Position numbers and translations under genes: made by a program. The notes beneath the pieces are model-generated. The model saw nothing but the letters and a program-made list of their open reading frames with translations, was not told the origin of the DNA and made no database searches. Positions 9,301 to 17,036 of a stretch of DNA of 64,000 nt are shown here, in pieces; positions within the stretch are counted from its first letter, which is position 1; each line of letters begins with the position of its first letter. Source of the stretch: Psychrobacter lutiphocae DSM 21542 (GTDB taxonomy: Bacteria > Pseudomonadota > Gammaproteobacteria > Pseudomonadales > Moraxellaceae); the NCBI RefSeq assembly GCF_000382145.1, contig NZ_KB907626.1:59271-123270 (forward strand), given 5' to 3'.

Positions 9301-9340
9301 CTTTAAAGTTATGCGTACAACTTTAAAGTTATGCGTACAA
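9301..9340. repeat. 20-bp tandem duplication
   Basis: The 20-bp unit CTTTAAAGTTATGCGTACAA occurs twice in direct succession (9301-9320 and 9321-9340) just after the transporter ATPase gene. Confidence 0.9.
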
Positions 9341-9425
9341 CGTAAAAGTAAAAAGAGTTAAGCACACATAGAGCTCAGTGCTCAAGCAGCAGGGTCAATA
9401 TTCAATCATAACCTATAAAATATTA

Positions 9426-9467
9426 GGGGCGAGAGTGGCGATATATACGCCACTCTAAGCGCTCCCC
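9426..9467 (+). terminator. Intercistronic hairpin between ATPase and receptor genes
   Basis: A perfect 9-bp stem (AGAGTGGCG at 9432-9440 with CGCCACTCT at 9448-9456) is extended by GGGG/CCCC pairing and followed by a weak TTTATTG tract. It may terminate partially or protect mRNA ends, letting receptor genes be expressed at levels unlike the ATPase. Confidence 0.6.
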
Positions 9468-9611
9468 TTTATTGTTGCTCAAAAATTATTGCTCAAAAAC
9501 ATTTGTTTTTAGATTAGCCCTCATGTATTATTTTTGTTTATAAAGTTTACACAAATATTATTTTTATATAAGTCCCGTATTCAGCCCATTGTAGGCATTG
9601 GAGAAAAAAGC

Positions 9612-10415
9612 ATGACATTTATTACATTAAGCAAGCAATTGTCTGGCAAGGCGTTACCTGCGTTGGCATTAGCTAGCCTAATTGCTATGGCTGGCTGTAC
9701 AAAATCTGAAACCGATAACAGCACAGAGGCGGCCCAATCTACAGCGGGCAAAACCATTCGTATTGCGACTGAAGGCGCTTATCCTCCATTTAACTATACC
9801 AACAGTGATGGCAGCTTGGGTGGCTTTGATGTGGACGTGATCAATGCAGTTTGTGAGCAGATGCAAGCCAGATGTGACATCGTCTCGCAAGAGTGGGATG
9901 GTATTATCCCAGGGCTATTGGCCAACAAATATGACGCGGTTATTGCCGGTATGTCAATCACCCCTGAGCGTTCAGAAACGGTTGATTTCACCGAGCCTTA
10001 TTTTTCAAATACCATGGTATGGCTGGCCAAAAAAGATGGCAAATTTAGTCCAGATGATATCACCAACAAAAGTTTAGGCAGCCAGCGCTCAACCACTTTG
10101 GCTGAGTATCTGTTACAAAACTATTCCGATAAAGATGGCAACAAAGTAAATTTATATGACACTTATGAAAATGCCTATATGGAACTAAGATCTGGTCGTG
10201 TGGATGCAGTATTGGCTGAAAAAGTATCGGCTGCGGATTGGCTATCAGAAAACCCAGATTATGGCTTTATCGGCGGCGAGATTGATAATGATGATAACTT
10301 AGGTATTGCGGTTCGTAAACAAGATCCATTAAAAGCTGAGTTTGACGCAGCGATTACGACCTTGCGTGAAAACGGCACTTTGGCAGAAATTGAAGCCAAA
10401 AACTTTAGCAAATAA
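9612..10415 (+). CDS. Amino acid ABC receptor lipoprotein 1
   Basis: This 267-residue periplasmic receptor is of the HisJ/ArtJ/LAO family and should be lipid-anchored: the signal peptide ends in LIAMAGC, a lipobox. The ligand-site frame is present: EGAYPPFNY (aromatic clamp), AGMSITPER (Arg that holds the carboxylate) and SGRVDAVLAEK. In LAO/HisJ the position in the last motif is Asp; here it is Glu, unlike the next two paralogs. A longer frame from TTG 9534 exists, but GGAGAAAAAAG precedes the ATG at 9612, which also gives a normal signal peptide. It is first of three tandem paralogs. Confidence 0.92.
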   Translation: MTFITLSKQLSGKALPALALASLIAMAGCTKSETDNSTEAAQSTAGKTIRIATEGAYPPFNYTNSDGSLGGFDVDVINAVCEQMQARCDIVSQEWDGIIPGLLANKYDAVIAGMSITPERSETVDFTEPYFSNTMVWLAKKDGKFSPDDITNKSLGSQRSTTLAEYLLQNYSDKDGNKVNLYDTYENAYMELRSGRVDAVLAEKVSAADWLSENPDYGFIGGEIDNDDNLGIAVRKQDPLKAEFDAAITTLRENGTLAEIEAKNFSK

Positions 10416-10486
10416 AATAATTGGCATGATTAAAAAAGCGTATGGCAAATCCATATACAAAAATTTATTGAAAGTTGGAAAATATA

Positions 10487-11326
10487 ATGACACATACAAT
10501 GAAAGTAAAAGGTAAGTGGGCGCTATTATCTATGGCTTTATCTGGACTTCTGTTAACTGCTTGTGGCGGTAAAGCTGACAGCAATGAACAAGCTGATGCA
10601 ACAGGCTCAGACGCGGCTGCCAGTGGTGAAGTGATTAGAATTGCGACTGAATCAAGCTATAAGCCATTAAGTTATACAGATGCTGATGGTACTTTGGTTG
10701 GTTTTGAAATTGACTTAATCAATGCGTTATGTGAACAGATGCAAGCCACTTGTGACATTAGCTCGCAAGAATGGGATGGTCTAATTCCTGGCCTACAAGC
10801 GAAGAAGTTTGACGCCATTATTGCTGGTATGTCAGTGACGCCTGATCGTTTAGAGAAGGTTGATTTTTCTGAGCCTTACCTAGAAAACGGTCTAATCTTA
10901 GTAGCCAAAAAAGGCGAAGATGTCAGCGTAGACAGTGATTTTGCTCAAATCCCAGTAGGTGCGCAGCGTGCAACCATCGCTTCTCAATATGTCGAAGAGA
11001 CTCATCCTGAAGCCAAAATTAACTTATATGATACGCAAGAAAATGCTTACTTAGACTTAAGCTCAGGTCGTATTCGTGCCTTATTCTCAGACAAAGTGAC
11101 TGCTGGTAACTGGTTAACCAGTGTAGAAGGTCAAGCCTTTGAACAAAAAGGCGCTGAGTTCAAAAATGACGACAAAATGGCGATAGCGATGCGTAAAGGC
11201 GACCCATTGGTTGAGAAATTTAACAACGCATTGACCGCCATTAAAGAAAGCGGCAAATACGATGAAATCTCAGCCACTTACTTTGGTACAGAGAGCACTG
11301 CTGCTGCACAAGCCGCTGCCAATTAA
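10487..11326 (+). CDS. Amino acid ABC receptor lipoprotein 2
   Basis: A 279-residue paralog of its neighbours, with a lipobox LLTACG after a hydrophobic stretch and the HisJ/LAO receptor frame (SQEWDGLIPGLQAKKFDAIIAGMSVTPDR). The binding-site Arg and Asp (SDK) are kept, but the aromatic clamp ESSYKPLSY has Leu where the other two have Phe, so a different ligand or affinity is likely. A poly-Ala tail of about ten residues is specific to this copy. A TTG at 10475 would add four residues; ATG 10487 is chosen. Confidence 0.92.
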   Translation: MTHTMKVKGKWALLSMALSGLLLTACGGKADSNEQADATGSDAAASGEVIRIATESSYKPLSYTDADGTLVGFEIDLINALCEQMQATCDISSQEWDGLIPGLQAKKFDAIIAGMSVTPDRLEKVDFSEPYLENGLILVAKKGEDVSVDSDFAQIPVGAQRATIASQYVEETHPEAKINLYDTQENAYLDLSSGRIRALFSDKVTAGNWLTSVEGQAFEQKGAEFKNDDKMAIAMRKGDPLVEKFNNALTAIKESGKYDEISATYFGTESTAAAQAAAN

Positions 11327-11382
11327 TAACCAATAAATGGGTGCTTGTCACTCTATATAACGCTTTGATAAAGGATACAAGG

Positions 11383-12198
11383 ATGCTTGACTTATTTACA
11401 TCAGGTAAGAAACAACCGGGTCGTCTTAAGACGGTCACACTGTTAACCACAGTGGCAATGTCAGTAGCATTGACTGCCTGTGGTGGTCAGTCAGAATCAG
11501 CAGCGACAGAAGAAAAAGCCGCAGATGATGTGTTACATATTGCGACGGAAGGCGCTTATGCACCTTTTAACTATACGGATGCTGCCGGTAATCTAGCTGG
11601 ATTTGATGTGGATATTAGTAATGCCTTGTGTGAACAGATGCAGGTAACTTGTGAGATAGAGTCACAAGATTGGGAAGGTATTATTCCTGGCTTAAAAGCT
11701 AAGAAATATGATGCCATTGTCGCAGCCATGTCTGTGACGCCAGAACGCTCTGCACAGGTTGATTTTACCGAGCCATACTTTACCAACTCTTTGGTATTTA
11801 TTGCGACCAAAGACAGTGCCTTTGATCCAAGCCAAGCGCAGATGATTAATGGTCATCAGATTGCCGCGCAGCGCTCGACCATTTCATCACAGTGGTTAGA
11901 AAATACCTATCCTGAAGCGGATATCAAAATGTATGATACCTTAAATAATGCGTTTTTAGATTTAGAGTCTGGCCGTGTTGAAGCGATGATCTCTGATAAG
12001 CTACCAGCTTTAGAATGGCTGAGTCATAACAATGATGGTTTTGAGCTCAAAGGTGATGAAATCGAAATTGATGATAATTTTGCGATTGCGGTACGTAAAG
12101 AAGATCCTTTAAAGCAGAAGCTTAATGAGGCATTGGCTGCCATCAAAGCCAATGGTACTTATGATACGTTAAAAGACAAGCACTTCTCGATTCCTTAG
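11383..12198 (+). CDS. Amino acid ABC receptor lipoprotein 3
   Basis: Third of the tandem receptors, 271 residues from the ATG at 11383, which follows a CAAGG ribosome-binding site; a GTG at 11341 would lengthen it by 14 residues ahead of the signal peptide and is less likely. The lipobox is ALTACG. The motifs EGAYAPFNY, AAMSVTPER and SGRVEAMISDK keep all expected HisJ-type ligand contacts. A strong terminator follows, so transcripts of the receptors may stop here and the permeases be made separately. Confidence 0.92.
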   Translation: MLDLFTSGKKQPGRLKTVTLLTTVAMSVALTACGGQSESAATEEKAADDVLHIATEGAYAPFNYTDAAGNLAGFDVDISNALCEQMQVTCEIESQDWEGIIPGLKAKKYDAIVAAMSVTPERSAQVDFTEPYFTNSLVFIATKDSAFDPSQAQMINGHQIAAQRSTISSQWLENTYPEADIKMYDTLNNAFLDLESGRVEAMISDKLPALEWLSHNNDGFELKGDEIEIDDNFAIAVRKEDPLKQKLNEALAAIKANGTYDTLKDKHFSIP

Positions 12199-12251
12199 TA
12201 GCTAGCCTAAGTGTGAGAGTTTGAGCGCTTGAGCATAAAAGTATAAGCATC

Positions 12252-12286
12252 AAAGTGCTGCTTAATAAATTAGGCAGCACTTTTTT
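12252..12286 (+). terminator. Terminator after the third receptor gene
   Basis: AAAGTGCTGC (12252-12261) pairs with GCAGCACTTT (12274-12283) and runs into six T. It separates the receptor genes from the permease genes. A 61-codon frame over this region (12255-12440) is not a credible gene. Confidence 0.9.
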
Positions 12287-12489
12287 GTTGAATCTAAGTG
12301 TTATTTCTTTATTTTGGATAGGAAATGGAAATACGCATATAACAAAAATGAGCCTTGTAAGTCAAAACAGTTTTTATGCGGATAAGGACATATCCGAGTA
12401 TAATGTGTTAAAATTTGGCGCTTGTATGTTTGGTTTTTGACGTTATTTACTTCTTTTCACTTCTTCTTAATCATTAGGTATCTTCTCAC

Positions 12490-13230
12490 GTGTTTGATTT
12501 GCAAGGTTTTGGACATCTCTTACTTAGTGGCTCGTTGATTACCATCAAGCTGGCTGTATCAAGTCTTGCGATAGGGTTGATCTTAGGTCTGTTGGGTGCG
12601 ACAGCCAAACTTTCTAGATTTTGGATTTTGCGTAAATTAGCGACCATTTACACCTCGACCATGCGTGGTATTCCTGAGTTGCTACTGGTGCTGTTTTTGT
12701 ACTATGGCGGTTCGATGCTGATCATGGCAGTACTGCAAAAGTTTGGCTATACCGACTATGTCGAAGTCAGCCCATTCTTGGCAGGTATTTTGGCGCTGTC
12801 AATTGCATTCGGTGCTTATGCAACTGAAGTGTTTCGGATGGCAATTCAAGAGATACCCAAAGGGCAATGGGAAGCGGCTGAAGCCATTGGTATGAAGCCG
12901 ATGCAGGTTTATTTTCGCATCATTGTGCCGCAAGTGTGGCGCTTGGCCTTACCTGGATTGGGAAACCTGTTTTTGGTATTGTTAAAAGATACGGCCTTGG
13001 TGTCTGTGGTCGGTTTGAAAGATATCATGTATCACGCCTCTCGAGGGGCACAAGCCACCCAGCAAGCCTTTACCTTTTATATGGCTGCGGCCTTTATTTA
13101 TTTAGGGTTAACTGTGGTGGTTACCGCTATTATGATGTGGCTTGAGTGGCGGGCAAATCCTGCGCAGCGCTATGCAAAAAAGCTGGCAAAGCAAAAAGTC
13201 TCGCAGTCATTAAATGCAGCTGAAGGGTAG
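12490..13230 (+). CDS. Amino acid ABC transporter permease (HisQ/ArtQ-like)
   Basis: This inner-membrane permease of 246 residues has the HisQ/GlnP layout: five or so hydrophobic segments, SGSLITIKLAVSSLAIGLILG at the N terminus, and the EAA loop EAAEAIGMKPMQVYFRIIVPQ that docks the ATPase. The start is GTG, with no ATG close by. It lies 8 bases before the second permease, so the pair should be cotranslated and form the heteromeric channel. A terminator 204 bases upstream implies a separate promoter or read-through. Confidence 0.92.
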   Translation: MFDLQGFGHLLLSGSLITIKLAVSSLAIGLILGLLGATAKLSRFWILRKLATIYTSTMRGIPELLLVLFLYYGGSMLIMAVLQKFGYTDYVEVSPFLAGILALSIAFGAYATEVFRMAIQEIPKGQWEAAEAIGMKPMQVYFRIIVPQVWRLALPGLGNLFLVLLKDTALVSVVGLKDIMYHASRGAQATQQAFTFYMAAAFIYLGLTVVVTAIMMWLEWRANPAQRYAKKLAKQKVSQSLNAAEG

Positions 13231-13238
13231 GGGTAGTT

Positions 13239-13964
13239 ATGGATTGGAATTGGCAAGTAATTTTTCAATATCTACCAGACCTATTAGGCGGAGTGGCATT
13301 AACGGTTCAGTTGGTGGGTATCTCAGGTATTTTGGGTCTGTTTTTTGGCTTAATATTGGCGCTATTGCGTTTGTCCAATAATAAGTTGGTGCAAGTGCTG
13401 CCCTTTTTATATATTTTCTTTTTTCGGGGCACACCGTTATTGGTGCAGATGTTCTTGATTTACTATGGCTTATCACAGTTTGATTTTATCAAAGAGTCTG
13501 TGCTTTGGGAGCCGGTATTAAAGCAGCCCTTTTGGTGTGCGATTATCGCCTTTACCTTAAATACCAGTGCTTATACCGCTGAAATCATTCGTGGGGCGAT
13601 TCAATCTATCCCACCAGGTGAGCTGGAAGCGGCTGATGCCATTGGCATGTCACGCTGGCAAAAATTGACCCGCATTACCTTACCAAGAGCCTTTGGTATC
13701 ATGTTGCCAGCATACAGTAATGAAGTGATTTTTATGCTAAAAGGCAGCTCATTGGCGATGACCATTGCCCTGATGGATATTACCGGTATTGCCAAAACCA
13801 TTAGCGCTCGTACCTATACCATCTTTGAGTTGTATTTTGCAGCTGGGGTGATTTATTTGGTGCTATCTTGGGTGGTATTACTGGCTTTCCGCTTCTTAGA
13901 AAAGCGTATGAACCGTCACAGCAGTTATGTGCCGCCAGATGTGGCAACTCAGACGATACCTTGA
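13239..13964 (+). CDS. Amino acid ABC transporter permease (HisM/ArtM-like)
   Basis: The 241-residue partner permease has FRGTPLLVQMFLIYYGL, typical of HisM, and the EAA loop LEAADAIGMSRWQKLTRITLPRA-type motif around residues 130-150. GGTAGGGGTAG upstream is a good ribosome-binding site. It ends the transporter set: one ATPase, three receptors and two permeases. In the histidine/lysine-arginine-ornithine system several receptors share one membrane complex, and the same is inferred here. Confidence 0.92.
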   Translation: MDWNWQVIFQYLPDLLGGVALTVQLVGISGILGLFFGLILALLRLSNNKLVQVLPFLYIFFFRGTPLLVQMFLIYYGLSQFDFIKESVLWEPVLKQPFWCAIIAFTLNTSAYTAEIIRGAIQSIPPGELEAADAIGMSRWQKLTRITLPRAFGIMLPAYSNEVIFMLKGSSLAMTIALMDITGIAKTISARTYTIFELYFAAGVIYLVLSWVVLLAFRFLEKRMNRHSSYVPPDVATQTIP

Positions 13965-13974
13965 ATAATAATAT

Positions 13975-14015
13975 AAGGGCTGTATAGACATTGATAAATA
14001 TTACTAACAGCCCTT
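13975..14015 (+). terminator. Candidate terminator after the permease genes
   Basis: AAGGGCTGT (13975-13983) and ACAGCCCTT (14007-14015) pair perfectly across a 23-base loop. There is no long T run, so termination is likely but not certain. Confidence 0.55.
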
Positions 14016-14031
14016 AATGATTTGGCATAAC

Positions 14032-14051
14032 AAAATAAAGACACGCTCTAG
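14032..14051. mobile_element. Right end of an F1 miniature element (solo end)
   Basis: These 20 bases match the right end of the full element (243-262) at 18 positions, including AAGACACGC and the closing CTAG. No matching left end was seen upstream, so this is a fragment. It marks the left edge of the paa block. Confidence 0.6.
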
Positions 14052-14069
14052 CTTCTTAGTTCCTATTGC

Positions 14070-14172
14070 TTACTTATCCTTCCATTTTAGCAAACGTTTC
14101 TCTAAAAATGCTTGCATACCTTCTTTTTGATCATCAAGAGCGAAAGTAGCATAATTGCTAAGTGGATGATCT
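14070..14172 (-). pseudogene. C-terminal remnant of an enoyl-CoA hydratase gene
   Basis: Read on the minus strand, this stretch encodes about 34 residues of the typical hydratase C terminus, ending DDQKEGMQAFLEKR and then LLKWKDK and a stop at 14070-14072. There is no start codon and no upstream body. The next gene leftwards-to-rightwards, paaF, ends at 14189 with a similar but distinct tail, so this is what is left of a second hydratase copy, either a lost duplicate or a recombination scar beside the F1 end. Confidence 0.75.
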
Positions 14173-14188
14173 TACTGAATAGACAGTG

Positions 14189-14962
14189 TTACTGACCAGT
14201 GAAGACAGCATGTCGTTTTTGCTTAAACGCAGCAATACCCTCTTTCTTATCTTCAGTGGAAGCTAGAAGTGAAAAAACTTGCCGTTCATAGTTCATAGCA
14301 GCTTCTAACCCCATTTCAACTGAGTTATTGAGTGAGCGTTTGGCTTGACTAATAGCAAATGGTGCGTTTCTAGCTATCTTGGTGGCAATCGACTTGGCTT
14401 GTTCGAGTACATCATCACAAAGCTCTGTCACCACACCCCATTCCGCCATGGTAGATGCTGACATAATTTCACCAGTATAAATCATTCGAGCAGCTCTATT
14501 TTTTCCAATCAGACGTGGTAATATCTGTGTTCCACCTGCTCCAGGCATAATGCCAAGCTTGACCTCAGGTAAGCCAAACTTTGCATTTTTATCAGCAATA
14601 GCAAAGTCGCAGGATAATAGTAACTCCATGCCACCACCCAAGCAGTAACCTTCAACAGCAGCAATTAAAGGAATTGAGCATTGTCTAATTCGCATCCATG
14701 CAGCGACTCTGGCATCCAAAAGTGCTTGTTTCGGACTCAGCGTAGCGATTTCATCAATATCTGCGCCGGCAGCAAAATTACCTTGTAGGCCATAAATAAT
14801 AATAGCTTTAGCTGTATGATCAGAGATTAGTTGCTCGATAGTATCTGCTATATGCACTACCAATGCTGTATTTAAGGCATTCTTGCGTTCTGGTCTATTG
14901 ATGCCCAATGTAAAAATATTATTTTCTAGTGATTCAACCTTTAAAAATTGTTGATGTTGCAT
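14189..14962 (-). CDS. paaF: 2,3-dehydroadipyl-CoA hydratase
   Basis: PaaF hydrates 2,3-dehydroadipyl-CoA to 3-hydroxyadipyl-CoA in phenylacetate beta-oxidation. The 257-residue crotonase-family protein has the two oxyanion-hole regions (NFAAGADIDEIA and VEGYCLGGGMELLLSCD) and the catalytic glutamates of true hydratases in FGLPEVKLGIMPGAGGTQ. A GTG at 14968 is possible, but the ATG at 14962 is better spaced from GAGAG. It is the last gene of the leftward arm paaN-paaH-paaI-paaK-paaF. Confidence 0.88.
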   Translation of the reverse strand: MQHQQFLKVESLENNIFTLGINRPERKNALNTALVVHIADTIEQLISDHTAKAIIIYGLQGNFAAGADIDEIATLSPKQALLDARVAAWMRIRQCSIPLIAAVEGYCLGGGMELLLSCDFAIADKNAKFGLPEVKLGIMPGAGGTQILPRLIGKNRAARMIYTGEIMSASTMAEWGVVTELCDDVLEQAKSIATKIARNAPFAISQAKRSLNNSVEMGLEAAMNYERQVFSLLASTEDKKEGIAAFKQKRHAVFTGQ

Positions 14963-15007
14963 ATCCACTCTCTTTTAATGGGTTAGCGCTTGTATAGAGT
15001 AAAGTTA

Positions 15008-15060
15008 GAGTGCCACATATCTACATGTCTAAATACCTATGTCCTATATATGAGGCACTC
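15008..15060 (-). other. Intercistronic hairpin between paaK and paaF
   Basis: GAGTGCCACATAT at 15008-15020 and ATATGAGGCACTC at 15048-15060 pair with one mismatch. No T run follows on the minus strand, so mRNA protection or weak attenuation fits better than termination. Confidence 0.5.
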
Positions 15061-15097
15061 GAACTTTCGATAAACCAATCAGTAATAGGAAATATTT

Positions 15098-16384
15098 TTA
15101 GTTATATCTACGTAAATCGACTACACGCTTTGCTTTACCTTCAGAACGAGGTAGTACACCTAGTGGCTCAATAATGACATCGACACTAGCACCAATAGTA
15201 GATTTGATATTGTAAGTAAGCTGCCGTTGCATGCGTGAACTATCCTGTTCTTCATCAACAGGCTCTACACGTATCCGTAATTGATCCATTGCACCCATGC
15301 GATATCGCTCAATTAAGTAGTTTGATGATAACCCAGGTACCTTCATTATTTGTTCTTCTAATAACGAGGGATAAATGTTAACACCACGCAAAATAATCAT
15401 ATCGTCATTACGTGCAGTGATTTTTTCGATCCGGCGCATGGAGCGAACATCACCAGGAATAATACGAGTAATATCACCAGTTCGATAGCGAATAACAGGC
15501 ATGGCTTCTTTAGCAAGCGTGGTGATCACCAACTCACCTTGTTCACCGTCTGGGAGCACTTCACCTGTTTCTGGATCAATAATTTCTGGATAGAATAAAT
15601 CTTCCCATATAGTCAGACCATCTTTGCTTTCGACAGATTCTTGGGCAACACCAGGACCCACTACTTCAGATAAGCCATAAATATCAACAGCATCCATGTC
15701 AAAACGTTCTTCGATATGTGAGCGCATCTCATTGGTCCAAGGCTCAGCACCAAAAATGCCTACTCGGATACTGGTTTTTCTAGTATCCATGCCTTTTTTA
15801 TCCATGGCTTCGGCTATATTGACCATATAGGACGGCGTTACCATCATTGCATTTGGCTTAATCTCTTCAATGGTTTGAATTTGACGGCTAGTCATACCGC
15901 CAGAGATAGGAATAACTATCGAGCCTAATCGCTCTGCGCCATAATGTGCACCCATACCACCGGTGAATAAACCATAGCCATATGCGATCTGGACAATATC
16001 ATCAGGTGTGACACCAGCAATAACCAAAGAGCGTGCTACTGCTTCTGACCACATTTTAATGTCATTTTTAGTGTAAGCGACGATAGTAGGCTTGCCGGTG
16101 GTACCTGATGAGCCGTGAAGTCTCACAACATCTCGGCGATCGACACATAGTAATTTTAATGGATAATTATCTCTGAAATCATTTTTAACCATAAATGGAA
16201 ATTTGCTCAAATCTTGTAACGATTTGATGTCGTCTGGATGTACATCAGCATTTGCCATATGGTTTTTCCAGAAGTTATTGTTATTGTAGGCATGTCTTAC
16301 GATATGTTTAAGACGCTTTAGCTGAAGGGTAGAGATTTCATCACGAGAGGCAACCTCAATACGATTGTAGTATTCTAGACTCAT
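15098..16384 (-). CDS. paaK: Phenylacetate--CoA ligase
   Basis: PaaK activates phenylacetate to phenylacetyl-CoA with ATP, the entry step of the pathway, in the cytoplasm. The 428-residue length is normal. Motifs include LHGSSGTTGKPTIVAYT (phosphate-binding loop), YGLSEVVGPGVAQE, YRTGDITRI and the terminal RSEGKAKRVVDLR lysine region. AAGGA lies at good spacing before the ATG. It is in the leftward arm between paaI and paaF. PaaK is one of the clearest calls in the cluster. Confidence 0.96.
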   Translation of the reverse strand: MSLEYYNRIEVASRDEISTLQLKRLKHIVRHAYNNNNFWKNHMANADVHPDDIKSLQDLSKFPFMVKNDFRDNYPLKLLCVDRRDVVRLHGSSGTTGKPTIVAYTKNDIKMWSEAVARSLVIAGVTPDDIVQIAYGYGLFTGGMGAHYGAERLGSIVIPISGGMTSRQIQTIEEIKPNAMMVTPSYMVNIAEAMDKKGMDTRKTSIRVGIFGAEPWTNEMRSHIEERFDMDAVDIYGLSEVVGPGVAQESVESKDGLTIWEDLFYPEIIDPETGEVLPDGEQGELVITTLAKEAMPVIRYRTGDITRIIPGDVRSMRRIEKITARNDDMIILRGVNIYPSLLEEQIMKVPGLSSNYLIERYRMGAMDQLRIRVEPVDEEQDSSRMQRQLTYNIKSTIGASVDVIIEPLGVLPRSEGKAKRVVDLRRYN

Positions 16385-16460
16385 TTTAAATTCCTTTTTA
16401 AATGTCTATTTAAGTAACAAAATATTAAGTAATAAAATTAGTGCTTATTAAATAATGGCA

Positions 16461-17033
16461 TTAAAAATGCATTTTTCCTTTTAAAGCACGGCTAAACCCT
16501 TGAAATTCGGCTAGTATGTCACCGTTTTTTCCTCGGGTTACTTCGACACGATAGGAGCCTGAGCGTCCATAAACGCCTGACTCATATGCGTAAGCATATA
16601 GCTCATCACCGATCAATGCGGGCTGCCAGTATGCAATGGTACACATATGTCCCACTACAACTTGATTATTAGCGTTGCAAAGATGAGCAAAAGTAGTATC
16701 TGCTAAACTAAAGATTGCACCACCGTGGCACGTGTCATGACCATTGGTATGCTTAGACTCAACTTTCATCTTACATACAGAGTAGTGCGCTCTAGCGTCA
16801 ACCAACTCAATACCCAAATGGGCTGAAAATGAACAGTTATCGAGCATTTTTTGAGCAATATTATGTGCCCGTTCATCGGAAGTGCGTTGCTCGAATAACT
16901 GCTTGAGCGTCACATCAGTAGCGCTTTTATTACAAGTAGAGTTGGCTTTACACAAGCTACTTTTCCGAACATTAGCAGAGGTATCTGGAGAGTTCAGCTC
17001 TTCTGATATAGGAGTGTTATTTGTACTGTTCAT
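16461..17033 (-). CDS. paaI: PaaI-type hot-dog thioesterase with N-terminal extension
   Basis: PaaI hydrolyses stalled hydroxyphenylacetyl-CoA and related thioesters, recovering CoA. The hot-dog core is clear: HTNGHDTCHGGAIFSLADTTFAH (helix with the catalytic region), NNQVVVGHMCTIAYWQPALIGDELYA and a terminal ALKGK. The product is 190 residues, about 50 longer than usual, because of a low-complexity Asn/Ser/Cys-rich N terminus before the DEPT-like LKQLFEQRTSDERAHNIAQKML start of the domain. The ribosome-binding site AAGGAG lies inside the end of paaH, three bases away, so translation is coupled; a downstream start near residue 40 cannot be excluded. Confidence 0.9.
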   Translation of the reverse strand: MNSTNNTPISEELNSPDTSANVRKSSLCKANSTCNKSATDVTLKQLFEQRTSDERAHNIAQKMLDNCSFSAHLGIELVDARAHYSVCKMKVESKHTNGHDTCHGGAIFSLADTTFAHLCNANNQVVVGHMCTIAYWQPALIGDELYAYAYESGVYGRSGSYRVEVTRGKNGDILAEFQGFSRALKGKMHF

Positions 17034-17036
17034 CAG

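Noticed and set aside
12255..12440. 61-codon frame between receptor 3 and the first permease
   Set aside because: It starts inside a terminator and has no ribosome-binding site or recognisable sequence.
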